Shown one piece after another: positions 55,167 to 64,000 of a stretch of 64,000 nt of DNA. How positions within the stretch are numbered: position 1 is the stretch's first letter; each line of letters starts with the position of its first letter. The position numbers and the translations under genes are program-made. Where the stretch lies: positions 248,001 through 312,000 of the forward strand of contig JAHLEZ010000045.1 of assembly GCA_020726505.1 (NCBI GenBank), given 5' to 3'. The notes under the pieces were generated by a model that was not told where the DNA came from, searched no databases, and was given only the letters and a program-made list of their open reading frames with translations. The DNA is from Leptodontidium sp. MPI-SDFR-AT-0119 (Eukaryota; Ascomycota; Leotiomycetes; Helotiales; Leptodontidiaceae).

Positions 55167-56142
55167 ATGGCATCTCCAATCACTCCCACTCTCCGCCATC
55201 TCGTCGCCGTTCTCTCCTCTACTGCCTCTGTCAGCTTCGCCATGTCCGAGTACTGGACCTTCATTCCATTTCTTCGAGACGATATCCCTCCTCAGTCTCT
55301 TGTTGTTTTCTGGGATAGTTTTCTTTACCGTGAGTAGTTTACCATTACTGTAAACTACTAGACCTACTTGTTTGCTCTTGACTATAGTTTGCTTGTGGAC
55401 GAGACGTTTTCAAGTTTACAGTATGATGTTCGGAGCTCATACCTGGCAAGATCTTATGTCTGATCAGAGGCCTTCCATTTGTTTCTTTCCATTCCTTCTA
55501 CTCTTTCCATCCATCGGCATGGCAAGGTGCTGTCGGCCTAGCTGCTCTAATACAGCTTGGAATGTCTCGCATAGCACCTGAATACCTCAAATTAACTCTC
55601 TCTACTCACTAACAAGTCCCAGAAAAAATCCCTGGCTGGCTTGGCTTCGGCATGACAAGCGCCATCGCCGGCTACCTATCCCACCGATGCAGCGGCGGCC
55701 TTTCACGTCGCCTCTACGGCTGGGGAGTGATCTTCGCACTATCTCACTACGCATTCGGCTACATTGTACGTTCACCCCCCTCAAGATCCCTATATCTTCA
55801 TCCCGATTTGGATCTCGCATACCTACCTGGTTTTTTTTTACGAGTTAAAGCTGACAAAAATAAGGAGGTCTCACAGGTCATCGAAAAGATCGCCCATGGT
55901 CCAGTTGAACAAGTGAAAGACATGCAGAGATACTGGCTGAAGATCCATACTGCTAGGACGCTTTGTAAGTCCGATTGGGTAGTGACCATTTCTACCTTTC
56001 CGGCGTCTCGCAATTTTACTCTCATGGAGGCTCTTGAGAGAAATGTAAGCGAGCAACTGCTGATTTTACAATCTTCGCAGGCTCCGACATTCCTGCTATG
56101 ATATGTTTCATCGCAGCGCTCTTGCATCTTGGTGCCATGTGA
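55167..56142 (+). CDS. Small multi-pass membrane protein of unknown function
   Basis: Assigned exons are 55167-55329, 55617-55765, 55865-55964 and 56081-56142, with phases 1, 0, 1 consistent and about 157 residues. Pieces seen are 'LRHLVAVLSSTASVSFAMSEYWTFIPFL', 'GWLGFGMTSAIAGYLS', 'YGWGVIFALSHYAFGYI', 'YWLKIHTARTLCSDIPAMI' and 'FIAALLHLGAM', giving four likely membrane spans. The layout recalls small fungal integral membrane proteins such as the DUF1772/anthrone-oxygenase-like group, but I cannot confirm that. The first intron as drawn is 287 bp and contains 'VYSMMFGAHTWQDLMS' after an ACTATAG acceptor at 55388, which may be an extra exon. The model in that part is therefore open. Confidence 0.55.
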
Positions 56143-56448
56143 GGTGTGATTTTGGGTCAATATTGCAGTAATGATTTGTTTCACTGGCGTGGCTGACGTC
56201 GAGATGGTGTTTTTAGACTTCAGGTTCGCAAAAGACATCCTGATGGATAGCGAGTCCATCGTCGTCTGGCCGGGACAGTTTCAAGTTTCATCTACATCAC
56301 ATTAAATTGCTCCTGGCAGTATTCTAAAGCTATGTATTTCAAATCCAGCTCACGACCTGCTTTCCGCCCCCAAAAACAAAACAAAGAATCAGCAAAACGC
56401 GCGAATTCACTCCGGGTATACCTCCCATCTTATCCCATCACCACCCTC
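56143..56448. other. Convergent intergenic region
   Basis: About 300 bp between converging genes. No feature was seen. Confidence 0.45.
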
Positions 56449-58143
56449 CTACTCATCCAACATCCAATACCCCCCAACCTCCTCAAAAACCTCTTCAAAC
56501 CCCTCCAACACCTCCCCAATCGGCCTCGCCGGCACATCATACAAATCCATACACATCCAAACCGGCAATGTCCCATTCCTCCTCTCCTCCGGCAAATACT
56601 CACCCCTGTCCCACCTCATCCCACACTTCACTACCTCCACATGCCTTTCATCTGCACTTGCTCTCTTATACGCCTGATACACCCCACCCCTAACCTCCCT
56701 CTGCCACCTCACAACCTCATTAGGGATCTGCTTCAGCAATCCCCCATGCAAAAACGCAATCCTACCATCAGGATGATGCTGCGCAAACGTATGTCCACAA
56801 TACGACCCCTCCGTCAGCGTCCCCACGCTCGTAAGCCACTTCGCAGGCTTCCCATACCGCGTCTTAAGGGCATGCCACGCAAAGCGGAACATATCCTTAT
56901 CACCCAATAAAAACCTATTATAATACGCGGCGTTCTCGTTGTTGAGCCAGGCCGCGAGTTGGAGGTGGTAGAAGAACCGCCGCTTATCGACGAGGAGCTG
57001 GCCTGATTCTTGCTCGTACTCATCCATGATACAGATTGTATTTGTGATAGCCCAGATCGGGTTATTAGGCCGTGTGCGCGCTATATCAGGCCAGAAGAGC
57101 GTGCCGAATTCGCGGTACGTGTCGGACTCAAACAGTGATTCTGGATCGATCGCTGGGATGTTATCGGAGTCCAAAAGCAGCACTTCAGCGAACCGGGAGT
57201 TCAAGACGGCAGCGGTTTTGAACTGGAAGTTTGCGAGGAAGTAGTTGAAGCCCGTGGGGATGATGTTGGTGGATGAAGAGAGGTCATTGAAATAGAGGTT
57301 TGGGAAGAGCTTGAGCATTTCGGTCTGGGTTGAGGCGGGCACTTCGTCGCCGTAGAAATGGATTTCTACTGGGAGGGAGGAGTTGAGTCTTTTTAGGGCG
57401 CGGAGGAGAACGTTTACGCGCTTCATTGTGCGCTCGTTGCCTGCTACCACGGCGATCCCGCGGCCAGAGAACCGTGAGCTGTATCGCGAGTAGGGAATTA
57501 GGTTGTTGGTGATGAATGATTGCCATTCGCTTCTGTGGCTGGACAGTTCGCTCTCGTTGCGCTCGCGGATAACCCAGTCGGCGTCGCCGCCGTACATGAA
57601 ATTCACGCCTTGCTCGTCTTTCCATGTACATCCTGCTTTGGCTTCCGCGAGTGATATACTCGGTAGTGAAGTTACGGCTTTGAAATGGGGAAGATATGCG
57701 TCAGCGTTTGGTAGAGTATGTACATTTTCTACCAGGCCTGCAAGCGATGAGGTGGGTGGCGAAAGGTTAGATATAAAAGGTACTTTGACATAGTCCTCGA
57801 ATTCATCGTGTAAGGATAAGAAAAGGAAATATACAATGACAGCAACGAAGAAAGCAGCCGCTAATAATTTCGGTCGTTGAAATAAGCTGGACATTGCCTT
57901 GACCGAACGCCTGGAGCGAGCTTGTGTGGAAGGGCAAGACGAACCGGTCGCAAGATTGGAAGAAACATTAACATTTTGAACATGAGGAAAGGGTTGGAAC
58001 GAGAAGTTGAAGGAAGGTAAGATACGCGGTCGGCCCTTGACCTTCGGATGAAACATTTGCAAAACCGTAGTTGAAACAAAACACTTTGGCCCCAGTGATT
58101 TGTTGACAGTCGCACCATTTACCCCTGGCACGTGATTCTCCAT
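56449..58143 (-). CDS. GT71-type alpha-mannosyltransferase (Mnn1-like)
   Basis: A single minus-strand exon; 564 residues from the ATG at 58143, or 481 from an in-frame ATG at 57894. The second would put the type II anchor 'AAAFFVAVIVYFLFLSL' at about residue 14, which is the usual layout, so it may be the true start. The lumenal domain has 'GRGIAVVAGNERTMKRVNVLLRALKRLNSSLPVEIHFYGDE' in pieces. The metal-binding DxD is in 'EVLLLDSDNIPAIDPESLF', followed by 'FGTLFWPDIARTRPNNPIW' and 'LLVDKRRFFYHLQLAAWLNN'. 'FLLGDKDMFRFAWHAL' also matches the Mnn1/Mnt2 family, which adds alpha-mannose to N- or O-glycans in the Golgi. The C-terminus 'FEEVGGYWMLDE' is acidic. Confidence 0.88.
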   Translation of the reverse strand: MENHVPGVNGATVNKSLGPKCFVSTTVLQMFHPKVKGRPRILPSFNFSFQPFPHVQNVNVSSNLATGSSCPSTQARSRRSVKAMSSLFQRPKLLAAAFFVAVIVYFLFLSLHDEFEDYVKVPFISNLSPPTSSLAGLVENVHTLPNADAYLPHFKAVTSLPSISLAEAKAGCTWKDEQGVNFMYGGDADWVIRERNESELSSHRSEWQSFITNNLIPYSRYSSRFSGRGIAVVAGNERTMKRVNVLLRALKRLNSSLPVEIHFYGDEVPASTQTEMLKLFPNLYFNDLSSSTNIIPTGFNYFLANFQFKTAAVLNSRFAEVLLLDSDNIPAIDPESLFESDTYREFGTLFWPDIARTRPNNPIWAITNTICIMDEYEQESGQLLVDKRRFFYHLQLAAWLNNENAAYYNRFLLGDKDMFRFAWHALKTRYGKPAKWLTSVGTLTEGSYCGHTFAQHHPDGRIAFLHGGLLKQIPNEVVRWQREVRGGVYQAYKRASADERHVEVVKCGMRWDRGEYLPEERRNGTLPVWMCMDLYDVPARPIGEVLEGFEEVFEEVGGYWMLDE

Positions 58144-58280
58144 GCGAGATCATTCGTGGAACCGTCTGAGTGTGAAGCATCGCAACCTGGAACCGGGCAA
58201 TGAAGAAGAAATTAAATATATCGTCAGCCATACAAGTCATGTACAATTGGCATCGGCCTGGACATCATTAGCTCCAGCAA

Positions 58281-59826
58281 TTACCAATCTTTGATTCCCT
58301 CCTCCGCCAATGCATGAGGTTCCCCGTTTGCAGCAGCCTTCACATTACTGATCTCCCATTCGAATTCCTTCAACGCCCGAATCTCACTCCCCACAAACAG
58401 ACCTCCAATCAGTCCATCAATAACTCCTGCGCCCAGACCTAAAGTGCTGAGAAGCATTAGGATGAAAGCCACGAAATTCCGAGGACTCCACCAGACCGCG
58501 ATGAAGCAACCGATGCTGACGATAACCGAACCGACGAAGTGGCCCAGTCGCAAACGACGTTGTCGCTTCTCTCGGGCACGGTATGTATGGATCATGGCCA
58601 AGATCTCATCGTATGTAGAGATGGGCAAGAATGGCGCTGGTGTATCTTTGAATTGAGCTTCGTATTTTCGGAATTCGCTGTTCGACGGAGATTTCAGGTA
58701 TGCACCATTGTTGACCGCTGTATCGTTCTCCTCAATAGACGAATTATCTTTGTCATCCACAGATTTCGAATGAACCAGAGTCGCCTCAACGGAGAAGTGA
58801 TCGCTGAGCGAACATTGCAACTCGGGATGCCTTGCAATCATGCCTATTTTCACCATCTTCACCACCCAGCCTCCTTGTTCTGGATTCGAGGGATTGAAGC
58901 CTGTGCTGGCAAATATGTAATCCAGTCTCTTTGCCCTGGGATCTACCCTATCTCCTGGAACTTCAATCGGAGGCTTATTCGGACCCAGAAGCTTCTGTTG
59001 GCCTTTATTCCATCTCCAGGTATTCAGAACACTATCACACGTGGCACCATTCTCGAGAGTGTTGATATCAGCTGTAGGAATTGGTCTTCGTCGTGCCTTC
59101 TCCACCTCATCGATCGCAGCGCCTATCGACGAGTCGGGATGCAGGATACGCCAAACATCGCGGACTGGAGAGTGTGTGCTGATCAAGCGGTGGGCCAGAG
59201 ACAGAGGTATCATGTTGAAGTCTCCGAGGCCAAGAACCAGATGTCCCTTCTCAGCTGCACCACGCATCAGCTTTGCAATCTCCCAAGCTTGGGCGGTTCG
59301 ATGGCATATGTAGGAATCGTTGGGTTCTCGTTCGTATGGTGCATGAAGCTGGGAGGGTCAGTGGAGGCTTTCACGGAGGTTGGCTGGCACCCACATGTGT
59401 TGTGAAGACTTCCATTACATCCTTCAATCCCGGCCCAAATCGTATGCGAGCACAGGCAACTCCCTTCCCAACATACCAATCACCCCTGAAGAAAGCCGTA
59501 GGTCTGCCATTGAGTGGATATCGAAACATCGAGCTCTCTTCTATCGGCCATTTCGACAGTATAGCCAGTCCTCCGCCAAATATCCCACTGTGGTAGAACT
59601 TTCCGTATGGTAGAATATGCTTGGTATTCTGCCGAATGCTTTGATAGTCCTCCTGGGTCCAGCATTCCTGTAGTCCAACAATATGTGGTACAGGATCTGC
59701 AGCTGCAATGCGTTTCCCGATCTCAGTAAGACGCTCGTTTCGGAACTTCGAGATAAATTTCAATCCCCAGCAGTTGAGGGTGATCACATTGATCTCGCTT
59801 GGCATTGGTGAATCCATGATTGACAT
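58281..59826 (-). CDS. ISC1: Inositol phosphosphingolipid phospholipase C (Isc1/nSMase2-like)
   Basis: Two minus-strand exons, 59826-59395 and 59348-58281, give 499 residues. The intron is only 46 bp and joins 'VFTTH' to 'LHAPYERE'. The N-terminal 350 residues are an endonuclease/exonuclease/phosphatase domain: 'VITLNCWGLK', 'HIVGLQECW' with the metal-binding Glu, 'GGLAILSKWP', 'LVLGLGDFNMIPLS', 'RLDYIFAS' and 'CSLSDHFSVEATL' with the catalytic Asp-His. Two hydrophobic segments near the C-terminus ('FVGSVIVSIGCFIAVWW' and 'FVAFILMLLSTLGLGAG') anchor the enzyme, as in yeast Isc1. It releases ceramide from inositol phosphosphingolipids, or from sphingomyelin in animals. It acts at ER or mitochondrial membranes. 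Confidence 0.9.
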
Positions 59827-60246
59827 TTATTCGTGATTCCAGAACCTTTCAATAGAGGCGGGGGGAGGATTTTGAATTGAGAGTTTGGGACTGTCGTAAA
59901 AAGAGTGAAAATAGAGATGAGAGAGGGAAAGGAGAACCCGGTTGTATATCTGGCGTTATTTTGCAGCCATTGTCGCCAGAAGATCTCGATACATTCATGC
60001 AAAGAAGGTTCTAAGGTGCTTCTACGACGAGCGGAGTGTTTGAGGTGGTCAGATTCGTCCTATTCCCCGCGTAGGATGACGTCCCTTGAATTTGGGAGAA
60101 GCAGGGGCCGTAACGCTAATATTTTAGCGTGGACCTTAAATAAATAAAGTTACACGCGCGGCTAATGGATCGCGTTGCTTCGAAAGACAGGAATGCCATT
60201 TTGTCGCAAACATCACAACTTCTCCAAAATCTTACGAGCTACCTCA
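59827..60246. promoter_or_regulatory. Divergent promoter of ISC1 and SWD3
   Basis: A 420-bp region between divergent starts. An in-frame ATG at 60193 could extend SWD3 by 18 residues. No other feature. Confidence 0.5.
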
Positions 60247-61667
60247 ATGTCCGATTTCGATTCTGCAGCCAGTACTCCAGCTCCAGCAGGGAGTCGGCCA
60301 GTCAAGAGACGTCGCGTTTATGGCGACAATGACGATTACAGCTCCCCCGACGAGCTTGGAGACCACAAGCCACATCGACCCTCGAGACTCAGTACACGGC
60401 GCGACTCAGCAGCACGTAGGAGAGCGCACTCCTCAGACGGCAGCGTAGATGAGCTTAATCACAGCTATCATTCACGGAATAGAAGCAGATCAAGCAGTGT
60501 AGACACATCACATTCCTCCATCGATGCACCAACGCCGTACCGACCTCTCAAGCTCAACTACAAGACCAAATTTATTTTGAAAGGGCATCGGAAAGGCGTT
60601 TCGCAAGTTCGGTTCTCCCCTGATGGACGATGGATTGCAAGCTGTTCTGCGGACGGTACAATCAAGATTTGGGATGCTGTGACTGGGAAGCATATGAGGA
60701 CGATGGAGGGTCATCTGGCAGGAGTGTCAACAATCGCTTGGAGCCCCGATTCGAATACGATAGCTTCTGGTTCCGACGACAAGGCAATTAGGTTATGGCA
60801 CAGGGCGACAGGCAAACCCTTTGCGGTACCTCTGCTTGGGCATCACAATTACGTTTACTCGTTGGCATTTTCCCCCAAAGGCAATATGCTGGTTAGTGGA
60901 AGTTATGATGAGGCAGTGGTACTGTGGGATCTACGAGCAAGAAGGGTCATGAAAACTTTACCGGCACATTCCGATCCAGTTGGAGGAGTAGATTTCATTC
61001 GAGATGGCACATTGGTCTGCAGTTGTTCTACGGATGGGCTTATGTACGTTGCATCAACCCAACAGTTGAAAGGTGCTAACAATTCTGTAGTCGAGTCTGG
61101 GATACAGCGACCGGCCAATGCCTTCGAACGCTTGTCCATGAAGATAACCCTCAAGTTACCACAGTTCGCTTCAGTCCAAATGGTCGATACATACTCGCTT
61201 TCACACTGGACTCCTGTGTGCGGCTCTGGGATTACGTTTCCGGCACTTGCAAGAAGACATACCAAGGCCACGTGAACACAAAATACTCATTAGGCGGTGC
61301 ATTTGGCATCAGTAACACTGAAGGATTCATTGTATCTGGCAGCGAGGACGGCAACTTAGTTTTCTGGGATGTGAAAACCAAGGATGTTGTCCAAAAAGTT
61401 AGTGGACATGAAGGTGTCGTGTGCTGGGTAGATACATCTCCACAGCCAAATGGGCCAGTCGTTAGCGGAGGGCTCGATGGGACCGTGCGGATCTGGGTAG
61501 ATGTGAACGAAGACGACGAGGAGATTGGAGGAGTCAATGGACTGAAGCTGGAGCCTGAGGATGGTTCGGAAAATGTCAAGATGGAAAATGGCGCAGGATT
61601 TGATGATACCCCGAGAGACGATGCAAGCGATGACGGAAGGAGTCCAAGTCGCATGGAGGAGGATTAG
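60247..61667 (+). CDS. SWD3: COMPASS subunit Swd3/WDR5-like WD40 protein
   Basis: Two exons, 60247-61043 and 61091-61667, give 457 residues; the 47-bp intron (GTACGT...TGTAG, phase 2) restores '[15 protein letters not shown]'. The first 95 residues are disordered and rich in Ser, Arg and Asp. Seven WD40 repeats follow: '[20 protein letters not shown]', '[15 protein letters not shown]', '[15 protein letters not shown]', '[20 protein letters not shown]', '[20 protein letters not shown]' and '[19 protein letters not shown]'. The repeat-by-repeat match to WDR5 ('LPAHSDPV', 'DGL-R-WDTA-GQC', 'IVSGSED') is strong. Swd3 is a structural core of the Set1/COMPASS H3K4 methyltransferase in the nucleus. 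The acidic tail is a fungal addition. The ATG at 60193 is an alternative start. Confidence 0.88.
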
Positions 61668-62729
61668 CTATGCAAGTAGGAAAGCAAAGATTCCCCAGTG
61701 CCTTGTTTTCACGATATGTCGACGAACTTTCATCCACTATGCTCTACGATGGACACAAGACGATTATGAATTGTCGTTTCATCGCTTTAGAATTGGTAGA
61801 AGGCACCACCAAGGCTTTGAAATGACGACTGTGCTGACGAATTCAAGGGAAGCACCAAACATTGCCTGCATCTTTTCACAAGCTCCTCTCACTAACTCGA
61901 TCTCGGCATGCAACACTGAGGAATCCCTTTTCTCTCCTTAATCTTTTCTGCTTCTGCTGCTGCGCTTGTACTTATCGGTGATATTTTATGACCCAATGTT
62001 GGGATTACTCAACAGGCATGGCGACAGTCATGTTGCATCAACCCCAAAAGATTGTCAACCGGTCTGTATGACTACCGCTGACCACGGGCTCGGCATTGAG
62101 TATGCGGTCACCAAGTTGATAGGACACCTTATTCGTGGGAAGAGGCTCGCTTCGCCATTGTTGACTAATCCCGCTGGCGGGCATCGGGCGGCCGCCAGCG
62201 GATAACTCCCACCAGACATCCACCCCGAGCGCCACCGCATATGTCGTTACTCGAGTAGCCCAAAAGTCCTCCTTCTGATTACTTTTCTGTGTACAGGGAA
62301 TAATTTTCAATGATACTCGCTTTTTCCGTGGGACTCATCCTACTGGGGTTCAGTCCCGAGTACAATCGCTGCTTAGTGATGGATAATGCCCTGCAATGCT
62401 GGGTACATCAGTATTCGAATTGAGGTTAGCTGAAAGCGTCACTATTTTGTCTCTTCATGCTTTTCTTGACGTGGCCACAATGGCATTGCAATCTGTTGTT
62501 TCGATGAAGTAAGCCAGTTGCTTTCAAATCTACCCTTTGCTTAGGAATTGCTTCAAAGTATGAGAGCGGAAGGAAATCGTAACGAGGTATAAGTAAGGTA
62601 GCAGTTCGAGTGCTGGGTATTCTCTCTCCAGTTCATTTACCTTCAGCAGCTCTTACATACATACATCTCCAACATTCCCTCTTCGATACACTAAACAGAC
62701 TCTTTGTCTTCAAACTCCAATCAGTCCAA
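61668..62729. other. Intergenic region
   Basis: About 1.06 kb between two plus-strand genes. No supported frame. The 100 bp before 62730 look like a leader with a repeated ACATACAT. Confidence 0.45.
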
Positions 62730-63533
62730 ATGGCTCCCACAACTAACGTCCTTATTACTGGTCCCAACCGAGGTAAACAGCTGTCTTCATTCCCAAATGC
62801 AACCCACCTCTAACTTGACACCAACACAGGAATTGGCAATGGCCTCCTAACAGCCTACCTCTCCCGGCCCAACCATACCATCATAGCTGGCGTCCGCAAT
62901 CCCTCCACCAGTGAACATCTCAAAGCGATCCCAAAAGCCGCCAACACCACCCTCATCATCGTCAAGATTGACAACGAAGATGACTCTACCGCCGCCGCCG
63001 CCATCTCTGAGCTCAAAACAACCCACAACATCGCCGCCATCGATCTAGTCATCGCCAATGCTGGAATCTTAGATTATTTCGGCCGTGTGGCTGGCACACC
63101 CCCGGTGCAAATGACCCGCCATTTCCAAGTCAACACCATCGCTTCCTTAGTTCTCTTCGAAGCTGTCTTTCCTCTCTTGGAAGCAGCCACTGCTCCCGCA
63201 AAATTCGTCCAGATTTCCTCCGCTGTGGGAAGTATGACAATAATGCCACACATCGCGTTTGACTGCACCCCTTACGGTGCCTCGAAGGCGGCGTCGACTT
63301 ACCTTGTCCGTAAGATCCACCTTGAGAATCCAGGGTTGATTGCCTTCCCGGTTCATCCTGGGTGGGTGCAGACTGAGATGGGGAATGCGGGAGCTGAGGC
63401 GGCGGGTACTGAGAAGGCAGATATCACTTTGGAGCAAAGTGTTACTGGCTTGATGAGTGTCATTGATAAGGCTACGAAGGAGGAGACTTCGGGGAATTTG
63501 ATGAACTATGATGGCAAGGTGCTCCCTTGGTAG
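62730..63533 (+). CDS. Classical short-chain dehydrogenase/reductase
   Basis: Two exons, 62730-62772 and 62830-63533, give 248 residues. The intron interrupts the nucleotide-binding loop, giving 'NVLITGPNRGIGNGLLTAYL', the TGxxxGIG motif with Pro in the third position. 'DLVIANAGIL' is the NNAG-type segment, 'FVQISSAVGSMT' carries the catalytic Ser, and 'CTPYGASKAASTYLVRKI' holds the YxxxK pair. 'VHPGWVQTEMG' is the PG motif. The sequence falls near the fungal norsolorinic acid ketoreductase-like (aflD/nor-1 type) SDRs, which often act on polyketides or small carbonyls with NADPH, though most copies are unlinked to any cluster. No biosynthetic neighbour is visible here up to the window end. 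Confidence 0.88.
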
Positions 63534-64000
63534 GGGACTTTAGAGGAAAAGTGGGACTGGGCGAGTAGAAGATCTTTGTGGAGGCTGGGTCCTGTTCCTG
63601 TCGCGTATGATTTGTGTTTCATTATAAGCTTTGTTCAAGTTCGATTTCGATTTTGGTTTTTCCCTCCTCGTTTGATCCGTGCAAGTGATCGAATTCTTCA
63701 TTGCCATGCCTTCAACATACTTGTTGCTCCCGTTACATGTGTAACCAAGGACGTAGCCAAGTGACTTCTTATCCGCACCGCTCTACAGATTATTATTACA
63801 AGCCTAATACAACTCTGCATTCCAAGCCATGTTTAATTTGAACGCTTAATTGTTGCTTCTGATGGAATTTGAATTGCCCCTAGGCAAGTTATGTCCGTGA
63901 ACATTCTTTTTAGCCTAGGTTACACACTGTTTTCAATCATGCTGCTTTTGGAGCAACTACTGTAGCATTTTGAGCTCACCAAGGACGAGTGTGTAAACAT
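63534..64000. other. 3' flank to window end
   Basis: About 470 bp of AT-rich sequence after the SDR gene. No supported feature. Confidence 0.5.

Noticed and set aside
63087..63533. Possibility that the SDR at 62730 belongs to a polyketide cluster
   Set aside because: No backbone or tailoring gene is within view on either side; neighbours to the left are housekeeping genes.

Overview
This window comes from a filamentous ascomycete (Pezizomycotina). Genes are split by short introns of about 46-100 bp with GT(RNGY)...CTRAC...YAG signals. There are fungal-specific families (fungal_trans regulator, DUF5672, GT71 mannosyltransferase, Dabb protein, GC-AG introns) and a THI4 gene with a eukaryotic TPP riboswitch. 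Several proteins look Leotiomycete-like, but I cannot prove the order from sequence alone. I assigned exon boundaries by hand from splice signals, reading phase and family conservation. All locus coordinates are therefore genomic spans, with the exons listed in each entry.

Layout. 1-12.4 kb looks like a metabolic cluster: a Zn2Cys6-type regulator (5' end outside the window), a PRISE-like reductase divergent from a peroxisomal (C-terminal AKL) acyl-CoA ligase, a cyclase-family hydrolase divergent from a small Dabb-domain protein, and an MFS exporter. Both divergent promoters carry the same 16-bp palindrome, TTCCG-N6-CGGAA. 13.7-24 kb holds a DUF5672 glycosyltransferase-like protein, an aminoglycoside-phosphotransferase-fold gene broken by one in-frame TAG, an ankyrin-repeat protein, an MFS vitamin/anion permease and a proline-rich protein with an unresolved reading frame. 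24.8-32 kb holds APN1, THI4 with its riboswitch leader, and a secreted carboxylesterase.

32-43 kb holds UBR1 (N-degron E3 ligase), QCR9 (a tiny five-exon complex III subunit), PYM (exon-junction-complex factor) and a nucleoside hydrolase with an 8-nt microexon. 43-45.5 kb is gene-free but contains a 713-bp TIR-bounded DNA-transposon relic and a 218-bp foldback hairpin. 45.5-62 kb is a housekeeping stretch: CUL3, ZIM17, a SNF2 ATPase, a small membrane protein, a GT71 mannosyltransferase, ISC1-type sphingolipid phospholipase C and SWD3/WDR5. A short-chain dehydrogenase closes the window.

The strongest non-coding signal is the TPP aptamer at 27329-27487 in the THI4 leader. The strongest candidate for an undescribed system is the 1-12.4 kb cluster with its shared palindromic promoter site. 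I saw no tRNA, rRNA or CRISPR array.
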